A DNA stretch of 64,000 bases from Echinococcus granulosus (taxonomy: Eukaryota; Platyhelminthes; Cestoda; Cyclophyllidea; Taeniidae). Where the stretch lies: NCBI RefSeq assembly GCF_000524195.1, contig NW_020170386.1:1791949-1855948 (forward strand), given 5' to 3'. Below, piece after piece: positions 26,601 through 40,482 of the stretch. Position 1 is the stretch's first letter, and each line of letters begins with the position of its first letter. A program made the translations under genes and the position numbers. The notes below the pieces were generated by a model. The model was not told the origin of the DNA. It ran no database searches and worked only from the letters and a program-made list of their open reading frames with translations.

Positions 26601-29600
26601 CGGCAAGCACAAACAACATAGATGAAACGCAATTGACTTATAAATTCCTCACAGGATTGTGCACACCATTTAAATAAGATTGCAAGCAGTTATTCATCCA
26701 GCTGTCCTCACGACATATAACGCTATGAACTCACATTATTGCATTTAAAAGTTAATTTAAAGGATGTGAAGAAAGTGTACTTCAAGAATCGATGAAGAAT
26801 GGAAATTCAACCAATTGCCAGCAGATACATCATTTATGAAAAAACAATAATAGTTGAGTAAAACGCACGTAATCCTTTTTAAGCATTGGGTCATGGGACT
26901 TCGAATAATGAAAAGCAGAACATCTAAAAACTTGGGAACAACACAGTTGGCAAAACATTTACCTTCTTACATTCAGTTAGGACCAATTTGATACCATAGA
27001 GCCTACTGATCAAGTGATTGTGAAATATCGAATGGAAAAGTGCCCCTTGTTAAACATGCTTACCGATTAGGCCAACTAGTTATACAACTAACTTGAACCA
27101 CATTAGGTGCAAACGATGGCCCAAACCTCTTTGGGGGAAAATAAACCTAAGATAATTCAAATAATGCAAATAAGAGTTATTTGTTTACCATATTACCAAA
27201 GTTGAGGAAACAGTCCATGACTCCTAAACTTAGCTTGACGTTTGTAACAAGATTGCGCTGATTACCGTAGCTCCTAAGCTGGAGTGACTGCTTCTACCTG
27301 AGGTAGCACATTAGAAGAATGATCAGACATTGATTAGGGGAAACAGAGATGAAACATGCTCGCCATAGAAAGCAAAATTCAATGACACAAGAGTAGTATA
27401 TAGAACTACTATTTGGTAGGGGTGTGTTTGGGTATTAGAGGATGATAGGAAGAAGCCACGCACCTGTCGACCTGGGTCACGGGAGAAGTAAGAGTGCGCC
27501 TCGTAGTGCATGCGACAGGTGTAATTGGTGTTGTGGTTCTTTATCACGGTCTCGCCGTGAATTTCAGCCCACAGCCGCCCTACGATGATATTGTGCACCG
27601 TGATTGTCACCTTGGACCACGTATAGTGCTGACCATCCTTGAAGAGGAGATGAGTACCCCCTGGAACGAGGAGAACCAAAGCGTTTCAATGCACCCCTTT
27701 TCTCATAACATAGCATTCTAAAAAGTGGCCCCAGGGATGCTAATCAATCATCCCCCCCTTAGCAAAAAGCTGTAAAGAGACTTTTTGAGAAACAAATAGT
27801 GCGATCTTCTTATGGGACTGGGAAGGAGTTTGAAGACAAGTTTGTACAACCATTGGATAAGCAAAATTCAACTTTAGGCGTTCATGTATTTCATATAGGA
27901 ACAATAGAACACGTCTTTTCCCTCTTGAAAAGAAAGAACTATGGAATTGCAAAGGAGAGAAGCGTGAGAAAGCGCTGAAAGCTTCTTAGGTGAACAGCAG
28001 TTCAGTAGTAATTTTTCAGGATGAAAAACCATAAAAGTTAAAAAATGGGAGATTAATCCACGCGAATCCGTATCTACATCTTTGGAGGAGTAGCCAGGAC
28101 AATTAGATTTAAAAAGCACCAGAAAGTGTCAATAAATAGACAGTGATTTTGGGTACTTTCGATGCTCACAATGCAAGTTCGTTGCCAATGACTATGTTAA
28201 TCAATCGCAAGGCCTTAGACACTCTATCTGAAGGCCATCAGGGGCATGACAACTGGGACACCGAGAAAACTCGTCTACATTTAAATTAGACGAAAAGATT
28301 CACGGAGGAATAATATACACAGCTTACCTTTAGGTATAAGTGAAAGATATTTGCCACGGAATTTGCTGTTCACAGTGAACTCCTGCCAGAACTTCCAGCC
28401 GTAGCGAATGGACTCACAGTGATGGGCAACCACCGGTGGGTGATGACTGACCTGCATTAAGAAAAAGGTTCTACGTGAGCACACACACATGGGTGAGGTA
28501 AATACTGGGCTTTCTCAGAGCTTCACCAATTCATGTGATGAAGAGAATTCGCACAATACGTAATAGACAGGCTTGACAGTCAAACAACCACAGAAATTCC
28601 GCAATGAAGACAGTTAGACTGAAGCGCAAATAAGGACCGTAAACGGGGGGCTTTCAAAGGAGCAGGAAATAATCACCCAAAGCCAAAGATCATTCGACCA
28701 CATTGGAAAGAGCAAAATAAATTTCAATGATACCGAGAAGAGGAGAAGAAGAAAGGGAAGGACCACCCACCTGCTCAGCGAAGCTGCGCCAACCAAAGTC
28801 GTCGGAGCGATCGCATTCGTAAGTTTCGCCAAGGAGGGGATTGAAGGGTTTGCTCATGCGCACCGCAGTAGTGGCATAGCAGGAGACTGAAAATGCCGCG
28901 ATCCACGCCATTCGTCCCACCGGATCGGTGTTTGCCACCTGAGCCGCTTCGTCGAGGCACTTGGAATAAGTCAGGTCCTCTGTCACGCGTTGCAGAAAGG
29001 ATAGCGGTTCGTTGAAGTTCACCTACCGTGAGCATTCAAAAACTGCATGAGGCACGGAAAGCCTAAAAAGTGCTCTGCCATTTGTAAATCCAGTACGCTT
29101 AAGGTGGCTTAATGAAACGCTCTCCTTTATTTCCTAAAATTCAAAAGCGGGGGCATTAAAATTAGCAGCACTTTAAGAGTTGCATACTTCAATAGTTTCA
29201 GTATAGATAGATTACAATGGTGTACGAAGGGTGAAGAAATTATGCGGCTTACTGTAGCCCCGGATTCTACTTGGTTGATGCGAAAAAATAACGAGGCATG
29301 TATGCATGCGCCTACATAAAACTTGTCACGTCAATTTTTGGCACGAAACACAGCATCTTCCTTTGCATCGGAATCAGGAATTTGCCTTCAGAATGGGTAA
29401 CACTTGACATACAAATCGCCTTTGTGTTAAACTCATAGTAGCCATAAGCACACTCAGAACTCTTGAAGAAGTAAATCCGAAATATCCACTCCGCGCCCAC
29501 CCACTGATTTTGAAATCAAAGGGCGTTATTAAGTTATGCAAAAGGTATTTTGCAGATAGGCAAAACAGTCATCAGCGATTTCTTCAGGACATTCCATTGC

Positions 29601-32600
29601 CCGTATGCACAGATTACGATTTTTTAGATTCAAGGTCACCGCCTTAATCTCGGTGCAATCGAACCGTTTTACAACTACTTCCATGCACATAAAAATCTCA
29701 CCTTTAGTTTGTATACCGGTGCCTGTATTGAGCACACCTTTAGAAAATTTCTACATTTTACGCTAAGCCCGGTAATGTGGAGGACTGTTACCATCAAGGC
29801 GCTGTTCTGAGAGCACCGACTGGACAACTGATGTACTTTTCAACCAAACAAAGAAGAGCGTAGTTTAAAAATAGCAACGGTGCGTTTTGCTCACTATATC
29901 CGAAATGAGCTGTAAAAACGGGCTGGTAAGCATATCAGTTACGTAAAAGAGTACTCATATAACCGAAAAGGGAGGTTAATGCTTTATAAATACCACGCTG
30001 AATGTTTGTGCCCAACAGAGTAAGAATAACAGTGTACTGCTTGTTTCCTTCCATGGCAACACCTTGATTTACAAGCGAATAAAAAAACTACACAATGCAT
30101 ACACACACAAATTTCAAGCTATATGCACAATTTTGGAAGATTAGAGTTAAGTAGGAGTATAGTGCACCATACAATCCTGTATTTTGCAAAAAGTAGTGCA
30201 CAAATACAAAAGCAGAGAACATCCCCTTTAGTTGTTGAATGAAAAACCCACCGGAAGAGGTATTCTGGAGAGCTCCTTGCCAATGCAGTTCTTTAGCACA
30301 CCCCAGAGATTCAGGGAGATGCGCGGTCGAGGTGGTATGGAGGTCCGGCGCTGATGTCTGGGACTCACTGCAGAGCCCTCCGGAGACCTGGCAACACCAT
30401 CTCTTCCCTCGTTCGAGTCCTCATCCTTCGCTCCCCGATCCCCTGCCCTATTCATTCGAGCCTAGAGCGGAGAGAGGAGGCCAATCACCAGGTTAGTTTT
30501 GGGTGACCGATAGGTACCGACGTATGCGGGATCTAATCCCACCTTTACGCCAGCCTGTCAAGTCAGGACGGACATCTTATTCGTGTGATTTACCAACGGC
30601 TGCGGCGACGACTCATCACCACGATTTGGATGGGCAACACAACGCACAGCACAAATTGGATGAAGTTGTAGTTTTGACACTGACTTGTCGGTCTTGCCTT
30701 CGTATCTGATACTAACGCTGTGGCCACAAAAAACTGCCGAACATCAGAATTGGTGCGAAGCTTAAATGTAGCAAGGTTTCAAGACTGCACTTTTCGCAGG
30801 GCTTCAAAACCACCGGAAATTTTTCCAGAAAATTAAAAGCAAGTCATTTGGTAGAGAAACAAACTTAGTTACGCCGGTAAACAATCCCGGAATTATTAAT
30901 ATTCAAAATAATTATTCTTGAAAATTTTCTCCTACGTTCTCCGGAGTAGAATGTGATTTTGACCCGTTTTAAAGTGCACCTTTTGCAAAATTCATGGACA
31001 AGAGTGGTCTAACTTAAAAAAACAGCTTTATATCTACATGACCGAAAACATGCCTTCTAATAAAATGAAATTATATCATATATGGTTCTGGATCACATCG
31101 AAATGGAAGTACAGAAACAGCAGCTGAGCCCACCCAGAATTCGAACAATCGGATTTGAGAACTAACGAAATTATCAGGTGAGAGGTCTTGTCAGAATTTA
31201 CAAGGTGACAAGGCTAATTTATTCACAAAAGTGTGTATCAGCTTAACCTTGTGCCGTCTGAAATAAAAAAGGGTATTATATATTTTGAAATTTGATGGTG
31301 AATAGTGAGACTCTAGACTAGAGCAAGGAGGTTTTAATGAGAGAGGAATTGGTAAAATAAACAACACCCTTTCCACCACAAAGAAAGCGCGGGGAAAATG
31401 AGCTGATGCAAGGTATTCACATATTTTCCATGCTTTGAACTCAGCGATATTCATGCTCAAATTATCAAGACACTAAGAATTACACACTTTACATTGATGA
31501 ATAAGCGCATCTGCAGCACTATTTCGTCAGGTTGTCACCAAATGAGATAAAAGGCAACGAAAGATATGTGTGAAAACAGTAATTCGCTACTGGAAACGGT
31601 TTAACATGCAGGTACGTACCATTAGGGGTGTTTGGATGATTGGAGAGAAGAGATTGCAGTGAGCAAGAGAACGCCTCAGAGATAAGAGAGACGATTACAC
31701 ACAAACGCAGGTGGCTGGCTACGAGCGACTGCAGTGATAGTTGTGGCTTGCGCCAACATCACTGACGCCGAGTGACCAATGAGGGTCGAAGCAGGTCGTG
31801 ACAGTGGCATAGAGATGCGTGTGCGAGGCAGAAGTGTGGATACATTCGCGATTTCTATGTATCAGACCTGTTGTGTTCACGGGCTCCGTAAAAGCACACA
31901 ATCTTCTGTTTATCAGCGCAAACCAACAGACCAAGACAACCTCCGGGTGATCCCGGCGAGAGGGCATTAGGGTCACGTAATCATAATAGTCTCACCGCAG
32001 GATTCCTCAGTTTTCACGCAAGCACCCCCATACACACAAACGCACAAGGGATTCCAAACATTAGGCAAATTAGTTCCACAAAATCGTTCAATCTCGGCAC
32101 TCAAATTCAACAGCATGATAGGTGGGAAATTTAAAAATAAAGTAAAAACGCTGTTCCAATCCGCCTTATTTAGTGACAGGAAATTTTAGCATTCAAACAC
32201 AACATCATATAAAGGGCTATGGCATAAGAGAAAATAAGTAACCAACTTCGCTATTTCTTTATCGTATAGGATTATTCAGAATGTAGAGGAAACCATGCAA
32301 AAGCAACGTGGAGTTATTTGTTCCAAGCAGATATGTTTCGCTGATTCAATTCAATGTGCGGAGCTCTTGAGTTAAATTTTTAAAGTGTGGATTTGACATC
32401 GAGGTTGCAGTATAGGTGCAGGTATTCGCCCAAAAGAAACATGAAAGCATTCTTCTCGGTGGATAAGACGATAGAAAGCGTCAGCAACACAAAATCGTTT
32501 TAATTGCTTTGCTTTATAAAAATGAGAGATGCGAAAAAAGGGGCAGAAGCTTCGATAATACAAGCAAATCAATCGTTCAAAAGTTGTTTTCAAAATTACG

Positions 32601-35600
32601 CGATAATACTATCCGGATTGGAAAACAGGTCATTTACGCTCAAGAAATAGGCACAAGCTACTCCAGGCCACTTTTTCAGGACTGCCTTTTAGTAAGCTTG
32701 GAAAACATCAAGAAAATAAATATAATGTCGACATATTGTGTTAGGTTTCAACTAAGAATTAAAGCGCAAGAAGCAGTATGTCGTAAATGGCAGCTTTAAG
32801 TTTTGTTTGTCTAGTGATAAAGATGAAGAAATGTAACTTAATAAGGCGACTTAGATTAAGAGTTTGGAATGTCTCATGCTTAGAAAATCCAACAGGGATG
32901 CAGACAAGGGAGCGAAGTTTTGGTGAGGAAATGAACCCAGGTAAGAAATCGCACTCCACTGTAAATTCCAAAGAACACTTTCAAGCTCGATGAAATGTAT
33001 TATGACACAACTTGTTTACGCGGTCCGATTAATAGTTTTAAATGATGTAAAAGCCCAAGCAAGCACGCTGTTGTGGTCCTTTTAAATCAAACCACAATGA
33101 GTGATTTAAACAATACCGAAGTGGGACATTTTTCAGCTTTTCGACAGTAGATGTAGGAACGGCAATGACAAGAAGGCTGACACTGCAACGAATAATTAGC
33201 GAAACATCATAAGGCAAACAGACACAAACACTTATCTCTAATCATAGCTCTTCTTTCAACTGAATAATAATGTGAAATTAGCACACGCTGGTGGCAGCAG
33301 TGATTCCATTTTTTTAAAAGACGTGTGAATGACACCACTTCCAAAGAAAGTAGTCTGGTTCCTGAGGTAAGCGAGTGAAATGGAGTACAGTATTGAAGAT
33401 GGGATATAGGAAGTTGCTGGGTGAAAATGGTAGCGGAAGATGCATGTCCGACAGTTCGCTTCCCTACCTTCTTCCTACCCCCGTTTCAGCCCCAGGAAAG
33501 CAGCGCCGTGTGGGCATGCCTACTGGAACGCGCAAAAATAGGTGTGGATGTGCGAACGTGATCGACCTACGAGGAACTACTTACGTGCATGTACACAAGT
33601 AGATGGGCAAGCAAATACATACACAAGGTCAATCACACACTCCACGTTAAAACGCTGTGCACACAAGTCTTAGCGATGTCAGGAGTATGTTTTTCAGTTC
33701 TCCGCATTCAGACACCAGGCTGCCATAAGAACTCCTTTATTAAAAAACAACTTCCATTTCCATATGTCAAGGCCTTATCCAATTATTACACGACAGGACC
33801 CAATGGAGAGAGGAATAACGGGGAGTCAATTTACAGCCCAGAATGTCAAAAGTTAAAGCAGGGACAAAGGGGAGAAAATTACCTTCTTCAGGGATGAATT
33901 AAACAGATGTATGACTAAAACAAACCCCAATGATTCTTTTAGTGAGCCGTGGGTGGGATTTTTCAAGCAATTACTTGCAAAACTACTGCGCAGATTCGAA
34001 GAAAGTGCAAGTGTAGATTAAAGCAAATTTTATGCCTTTACAGATAGGCATGGGGAAATGTCTGTCTTGATGAAAAATGGCCTAGATGTCGTTTTGCAAC
34101 AGTCTGCAAGTTTTTCTTCAGTAAATAATCATCAAGAGAAATGCTGCCACTGAAAAACCCAAATCGATCCCGTAGCAGCACCCTAGAGGAAGGATAGAGT
34201 TGCTCAGACACTCGAGGTTTCATTTGAAAAACAGTAATGTGAACAGTATAAATGGCTAAAAGATGCATACTTCGTGTTTCATTTAATTTAAAAACGAACA
34301 GAAAGGAGACATTCAGCCGGACATTATCAACAATTGTAATTCCAGCAAAACGGAGGAGACGAGAAAGAGCTGCGTACTATTGGTTGGGGAGAGAAATACA
34401 ATCACAATGCTGTTAAAGCCATCCAAACTCATAAGATGCTAAATTTTACGTCATCATCAACACGTGGTAATGATCTCCCCAAAGCTAGGTGTTTTTGTGG
34501 CGCTAGCTAGCGTAGCACAAATCTGAAGATTCGATTTTGTGGAACAAAACATATCTATCTTTTATTGAACACTTTTAAGTGGTAGAATCACGATCATGTT
34601 TTAAATAGTCCTCAAATTAAAATAGCGTAAAATGTAGTTGAAGAATTAAAATATGTTGTTTGGAAGACAAATTTGAGAAGTAAAACGAAGATAACATCAA
34701 ACGTGAGATGTAATTGCTGTTAAATTGTGTTAATAATGGGCTGTGTTTGGTGAAATATGTAATCACGAGGCATTACATACTAAAATATGCAGTATTTGCG
34801 TTTAGGATATGGTCTCGGTACTCCAGAACTGCATGCATGTTCTTTAAGCAAAGCAAATAGCAGTTTATTTTTCTGATCACAGGCCACAGTGGCTACTTTT
34901 GTGATCTTGAATAACGTATTAGTATAGCGAAAAAATAAATGCGTGGCAATCATGCACTACCACTTAGCTTATAGATTATGAGCACGACCGATCACCTGTT
35001 CAGTTGATAAAACTAACAAAGCTACATTTTGCATCTTCGCGGATCTTAAGTATAGCAAAACCTAAACGCGACTAGTCTAGTTCAATTTCTAAGTCAGAAT
35101 CTAGTTTTATTTAACCGAATTAGCAGCAGTGCAATTTCTTTCGATCCTTTCTTTTGCTCTATTCAAGAAATCGAGTACTTTGCATTGAATCCAGTCTGAC
35201 GAGACATTTCACCTTTGTTTCAGACTAAGTAAATTCGTTTATAATTAATCTACCTTTACTTCATTAACACTAGTTTGTATACACAAAGAACACTTAACTA
35301 GATGCATTCGAATGTATCACCATCATCAAACATCAACTCTGTAATTATGAATGCGAAGAAATATGAAACCACGGTCCAGTGTTCACTTATTTTGGAGGTA
35401 AAATAAATTTTGAGTACGGGGAGGAATTAAAGCAACAAGAAGTTAATTTACGTGAAGAGAGAAGAGGGACTTACTGTGGTGGGGGGAGTGCAGGCGGTAG
35501 TGTTGAAGGCAGGTCGCCCCCCAGGGACCGCAAAGATGCCTTCCTCGACGGCAGCGGTGACCAGATCGTCTTCGTCGCTGCCCGATGACTCGTCCACGTT

Positions 35601-38600
35601 GCGAAGGCTGCCCAGAGAGGCGAACGATGGGTGTAGCAACATCGCGTCATTGCTGGTGCCGCCGTCGTAACTACTCCTACCTACACGGCTCGGGGGCGAC
35701 GAAACGGTACTCTCGGCGTCGTAGAACACATCATCTAAGCTGCTGAATGAGTGCATTCCTGCAAAAGCATGCCCACAAACACACCTACGAATCCAAACTA
35801 GAACTGGAGGTCATGTAACATTTGTGACCACGTTTTAAATCCAATGAGCAAGAGTTTTGTTCCTTTCAATGCCGTACCTTTGTTACCACGAAATAGATTG
35901 ACCAAAACGAAGTTGACATTAGCTGTTCGTTAAAACTCACTTTGTGGGACAATACTCGAATGAAGGTACAGGAAAATCGCATTAAAATCCGAGAGTAAAA
36001 AAATGACAGGATATTGAGCAATTCGTGTTTTTTTCGCAAGCCATGCAGCACCATCTACGGTAGTATATTTCCTAGGTACCAGAAAGATAATTGAGCAGAG
36101 ATTTTACCTCAATCAAATGGAAGATTTGAAAGTGAATACGAGCGCACAGTGCACTTAGACGTGACAAAGTATAGCTAAGGCGACATGGGCAAAGCGGCGT
36201 ACGTCGGGCAGCGTCGCGCTGGAAGACGGCAGGGGAGGGACCGCGAAGATCGGATGAAAGCGGGGAGGTAGTTCGGTTGCTGGTGAGGGAGGTGTAGCTG
36301 GAGTAGAACTGCGTCTCCAACGCCCGATGCTGCTTGGCCAATTGCTCTACAGTTCGTTCCAGACGTGAAGACTTGTCGTACTCTGTCGCCAACCGACGCT
36401 GGAACAACTCCGTGGAGGCTGTCCACGCCACCATAGTCTTTTGACAGGTCTACAAGAACCCGATGCACCACTCGTAGTATTATTCAACGCCTCCATCAAA
36501 TTCACATTAGGAATCTTAGTCAAAAAATGATTGGCAGGATCATGAAATCTAATCATGGACAAAGCGTTATTTGCTAATAAAAGATTTTATAATTCAAACA
36601 TTAGCTTCACCTTGACAACTCATGGAGCCTCTGATTTGTCTTTGAAATTCTTAGTAGAATAGTCGTTTAAAGACATATGCATAACTGCCAAAGCTGCAAA
36701 TGAATGGTGTCAGGGTTTAAATGTAACTTATTTGGGTTAGACATAAAAAGAACAGAATTTAAATGAATCCTGTCATAATAAAAAAAACGAGAATCAATCC
36801 AAAAGTGCTTTATGATTTCCAACCTATAGAAGCAAAAGCGACTGAGAGCTTTGATCTGCTGAGAGAACAAAGATACATTACAGGTATTAAAGAAAATCTC
36901 TATTTAGAACTTTTTGCGCCACCATTGCAAGTCTCAAATTTTAGAAAGTTATCAATCACAAGAAGGGTAATATCATCAGTTGAAATATTGGATGATAAGA
37001 GCCTAACCGCATCGTCTATCTGGTGAAGTTCATTGCTCAAGTAGAACCTAGATAATGAGAGCGTAGGAATAATAAAAGTGTACTTGAGGGAACCGGATAT
37101 CGGAAACTCCGGTCTGGAGCCAAATTGCAATCATCACCGTTACGCAGATCAATTAAATTAAGTGAAGTAACACTGGCACAATGTCGTGACCTACACAATA
37201 CTAAACTGATGCGCTGACGAGGAAGAAAGCATCGTCTGTGTAGAACGAGATGTATTCAATTTAATTTGAAGTGATATGTGTCACGAGACTTGTGTTACAT
37301 TGCCGCATGAAATCTAGGTGATGTAGGCTAATGCGCTAAAAGGCGACTGAAGTTCGTTCATCAAACCTCCCTGTGCAATATTCAAGCCAAGGGCTTGTGT
37401 AATCAACGAAGGACCATGAGTAATTGCCAATAGTTAACTCGGTAAAAAAGTTACGGGCGTTGATACCTACTCAAGCCAACCACTACTCCCATTGAGGAGG
37501 TTCACTTTTGACCGACAAGAGTGCGGGATCACAAAAACACAATTAACTCAAGCAAGCGCAAAGTTATGATAGAAAAGGACAAAAATGATTTATCTCAAAA
37601 TAGACCTGCTAAGCGCATATCACGCGAGCCAAAAGAGGTAGTACTCAGAGCAGTTCCAGAGGACAATTTTATAAAAAATAACTTAGAACCCACTTATGTG
37701 TAAATTCATCACTGGCTCCGAATTGCTTTCAGTAGGCGTCTTTTAACAATGCTAATCCTTAGAAGATACTCTGTACCGTATTCCATGGAAGAAAGAGTCG
37801 TAACTATCAAAAAGGTGGGCCAGAACAGGCGAACTCGTGGCGATGAACATTAATAAAACATTTGACAAGAATAAATCGGAATTTGATAAAAGAGGCCGAG
37901 ATGCAACATAAGCTGTGAGGCATTAATCAAATATTGGGCTATAGAAATGCCTCCATTACACAGTTAACCACTATTCAAAGAAGTATTACTGTATGCACAT
38001 TTTACGATTCAACCAAAATATTTGAGGAGGTGTCATCCAATTTCGGCTACAGATGTAACGGCTTGAATGTTTGAGTAGCCCAAATCGAAAGGGGTAACGT
38101 AACTGACTAATATGTAGTGTTTTCGCAATTTAGCAGCACTTGTTTCATCAGCGAAAATGTGAGTGACTTCATTAAGGCAATTCAAAATTCTTCAGCGCCA
38201 TGTATAGGCAAAATGTGACCAGTCAGCCTTAGGCCAATTATTAAATCGGCTACTTCCACACGTAATGGTTTAACCGCAAAATCCCAATTTTATTTGCATC
38301 AAAATAATCAGTTTTGCACGCCCCATCAAAAAACGCATAACGAAAATAAAATGACTCCGAGTAGAGTGATAAGAGCAGGTGCTGAGCACAAGAGCCTGCG
38401 TGAATGCCCTGAAGTGCAGGCTATTGAAACATCATCTACAAAAAAGCTCAACTTTAGCTGCTTTCTAACTTACACCAGTAGACATGATATTGAGGAAGGA
38501 AAAAGTTTGACATGAAACTAGGAAGAATACGGGGAAACTTCTGGTTTTGCGATTAAAAATTTGACAAGTGATAAAACAATTCTTAAGGCCGAGTAAAGAA

Positions 38601-40320
38601 CACTAAAATGTAGAACAGCGATCGAAATCAAAGACCATATGTAGGTATAATTCTAAAAAAATTACCTTTATAAGCTCGTCCATAATGGACTGAAGATTGG
38701 CCAACGCAGAAAGAGAAACAGTGACAGAACTTTTATCACTATCCCCTTCAGAGGCATTTGTCATTCCGCCAATAAAGCCGAGGACATGATTGGCTTGAAT
38801 GACCATATTATCGAAGGCCGAGTCGACGGCATTGAGGTGATGCTGGAACTCCCGAGTGACGCGTAACTCATTAGTCAAGCCAGAATTGACTGTACAACGA
38901 CGTCGGTGAGGGGAATAGGTGATAGGAATAGAGGGAGAGGAGGTAGGTAGTCTCTGAAGGCATGCGATACCCTTCACAGTGCTTTTCACTAGGCGTGACC
39001 CATTAGCCATGGGAGGTCCGGATTCAGAATCGGAGGGCACCACTTCGCCCACAGCCGTTGTTACAACACGTGACCGATTGACCATCGAACATGCTGTCGT
39101 GACCTCTGGAGCAGTTGAATCAACAGCTGCGGAGCCCTCAGATACGGAGGCAACGGAAATGATCTGGCGATGGCGTCGTCGAAAGGGACGGAAAGAGCGC
39201 CAATTGGAAGCACAATTGTTCTGGACAAGTTTGTTACTGCCTGCGGAGTGTCGCGAAGGTACGTAAGAATTTAGGTCGTCCGAACAACTATCAGATTCAG
39301 GGTCTGAAAATATTGTAATAATATCGGGAAAGAGTCACGTAAATTGCTTGTGTCAAATTGGTATGATCAAAAAAATATCGAGTTTTTTTTGGGACGAATC
39401 GAGAATCGCAGGCACCAAATTGTATAGTTAAAATACCTGTGTACCCGCCTGGGCTTCACAAAAACAAGGCAGTCCCGTCTTAATGAAAGCTCAGTCGTGT
39501 AGTAAGACAAGCGCACGATTAATCACGTGGTATAATTTTTTTTAAGATTTTATCAAACATCAAAAAACGTGTATATCAGAAATGGTTTCAGTCAAGATTT
39601 AGGAAGCCACGGAACCAGCACAGATACGACTCAAAGAGACATAGAGCCAGGCGTAAGAAATTACATGGAGGTTTTGAACCCCCATAAGGCACCATTACCG
39701 AAGCCACATCTTAAAAAAGGAAACCTTATTCTACTAAAGACTTAATGACAACTACAACAGATAACAATAAAAGCAGGTGCCATGCCAATCAACGACAGCG
39801 ACTATCAATAATTGATAATGCTCGAAAAGGCAAAAAAAAACTAAACATATCGTCAAATTAAGAAATCCGTAGAAAAATTAAAGTGTAGAACACCATGGTA
39901 AAAGGAAGTTAGACGAAATCCAGGATATCAATTTTGATAAGTTCAAGGGAAGAAAATACCATTAATACTTTGGAGAAGTTTTGACTTAGCAGAAGTAAGG
40001 GCTGCAAGCCAGCGTCTTTTATCCTGTTCATTCAAGGCTTTCAGATGGTACGAACGGCCACGACTCTCACGTAAAACAAAAGACGTTGGCGAATTTTTCT
40101 GGGAAATTGTAACATTTGTTAAGTCAATCGTTCCCATGCAGGTATGAGATACCGCACTGGCATTACTAATTAGCAAGAAGTTAGTCGTGGTCGGCATGTA
40201 CCTGTAGTAAGAAAACAAACCATTCTCTAAAACAAACCACCTTTTGCGATAACCCTTCAGATAGTTTGTCCACTTGTATAGCCAACCGGACGGTAAATCC
40301 AGCGCACTATCAGCACCCAT
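23621..40320 (-). CDS. OSBP: Oxysterol-binding protein (OSBP, group I ORP), complete, 929 aa
   Basis: OSBP exchanges sterol and PI4P at ER-Golgi contacts. Twelve minus-strand coding exons close in phase: 40320..40202, 40165..39960, 39303..38666, 36449..36203, 35758..35475, 30461..30252, 29022..28771, 28451..28328, 27660..27464, 24839..24678, 24062..23870, 23778..23621. A PH domain occupies residues 12-103 (GWLYKWTNYLKGYRKRWFVL). A serine-rich linker follows, then the conserved LERTVEQLAKQH coiled-coil segment. VFYDAES at 414-420 sits where OSBP has its FFAT motif for VAP binding, with tyrosine in place of the second phenylalanine. The sterol/PI4P domain spans about 530-929: LNLWGVLKNCIGKELS, the family signature EQVSHHPP at 651-658, APTDSRLRPDQRLME, and the C terminus KQDWSKCPNIF. 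ATG at 40320 is the first start in frame, after which the PH domain begins at once. Family length is usually about 800-920 aa. Introns are long in the middle (up to 5 kb). The gene diverges from PIGK. Confidence 0.95.
29312..29735 (-). pseudogene. Two adjacent open frames inside an OSBP intron: possible nested gene relic
   Basis: Within the intron between exons 30461..30252 and 29022..28771, two minus-strand frames (29735..29529 and 29500..29312) lie 28 bp apart in different phases. Their peptides look unusually protein-like for an intron: the first has CTEIKAVTLNLKNRNLCIRA and MECPEEIADDCFAYLQ, the second GYYEFNTKAICMSSV. No clean donor and acceptor join them, so a frameshifted relic of an inserted coding sequence is more likely than two exons. 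I do not recognise the family. This could be chance. Confidence 0.15.
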
Positions 40321-40482
40321 TAATAAAACCACTAGACGTCTTCGGGCAACAAGTACAAATTCCGCGCAGAAAGTAAGTTATTTCATAAATTTACATAGTT
40401 TTTGATTTAAAATTTATAAAAAGTTGCGATATTACTTAAAAGCATATTTTGTTTTACTCATTACTTAAGTTAACCGCGCGAG
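40321..40482. promoter_or_regulatory. Candidate bidirectional promoter of OSBP (left) and PIGK (right)
   Basis: Only 162 bp separate the OSBP start codon (40320, minus) from the PIGK start codon (40483, plus), so both 5' untranslated regions and both promoters must fit here or overlap. The stretch has GC-containing ends (GACGTC near 40335, CCGCGCG near 40474) around an AT-rich centre with a TATA-like AATTTATAAAAAG near 40411-40423. Shared regulation is inferred from geometry. Trans-splicing of leader RNA, common in flatworms, could shorten the needed 5' regions. Confidence 0.6.

Noticed and set aside
36763..37026. Plus-strand 87-codon frame in an OSBP intron
   Set aside because: AT-rich, no family motif and no splice context; a chance frame.
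38979..39266. Plus-strand 95-codon open frame opposite OSBP exon 3
   Set aside because: It is the antisense shadow of the 638-nt OSBP linker exon, whose own splice phases agree on both sides.
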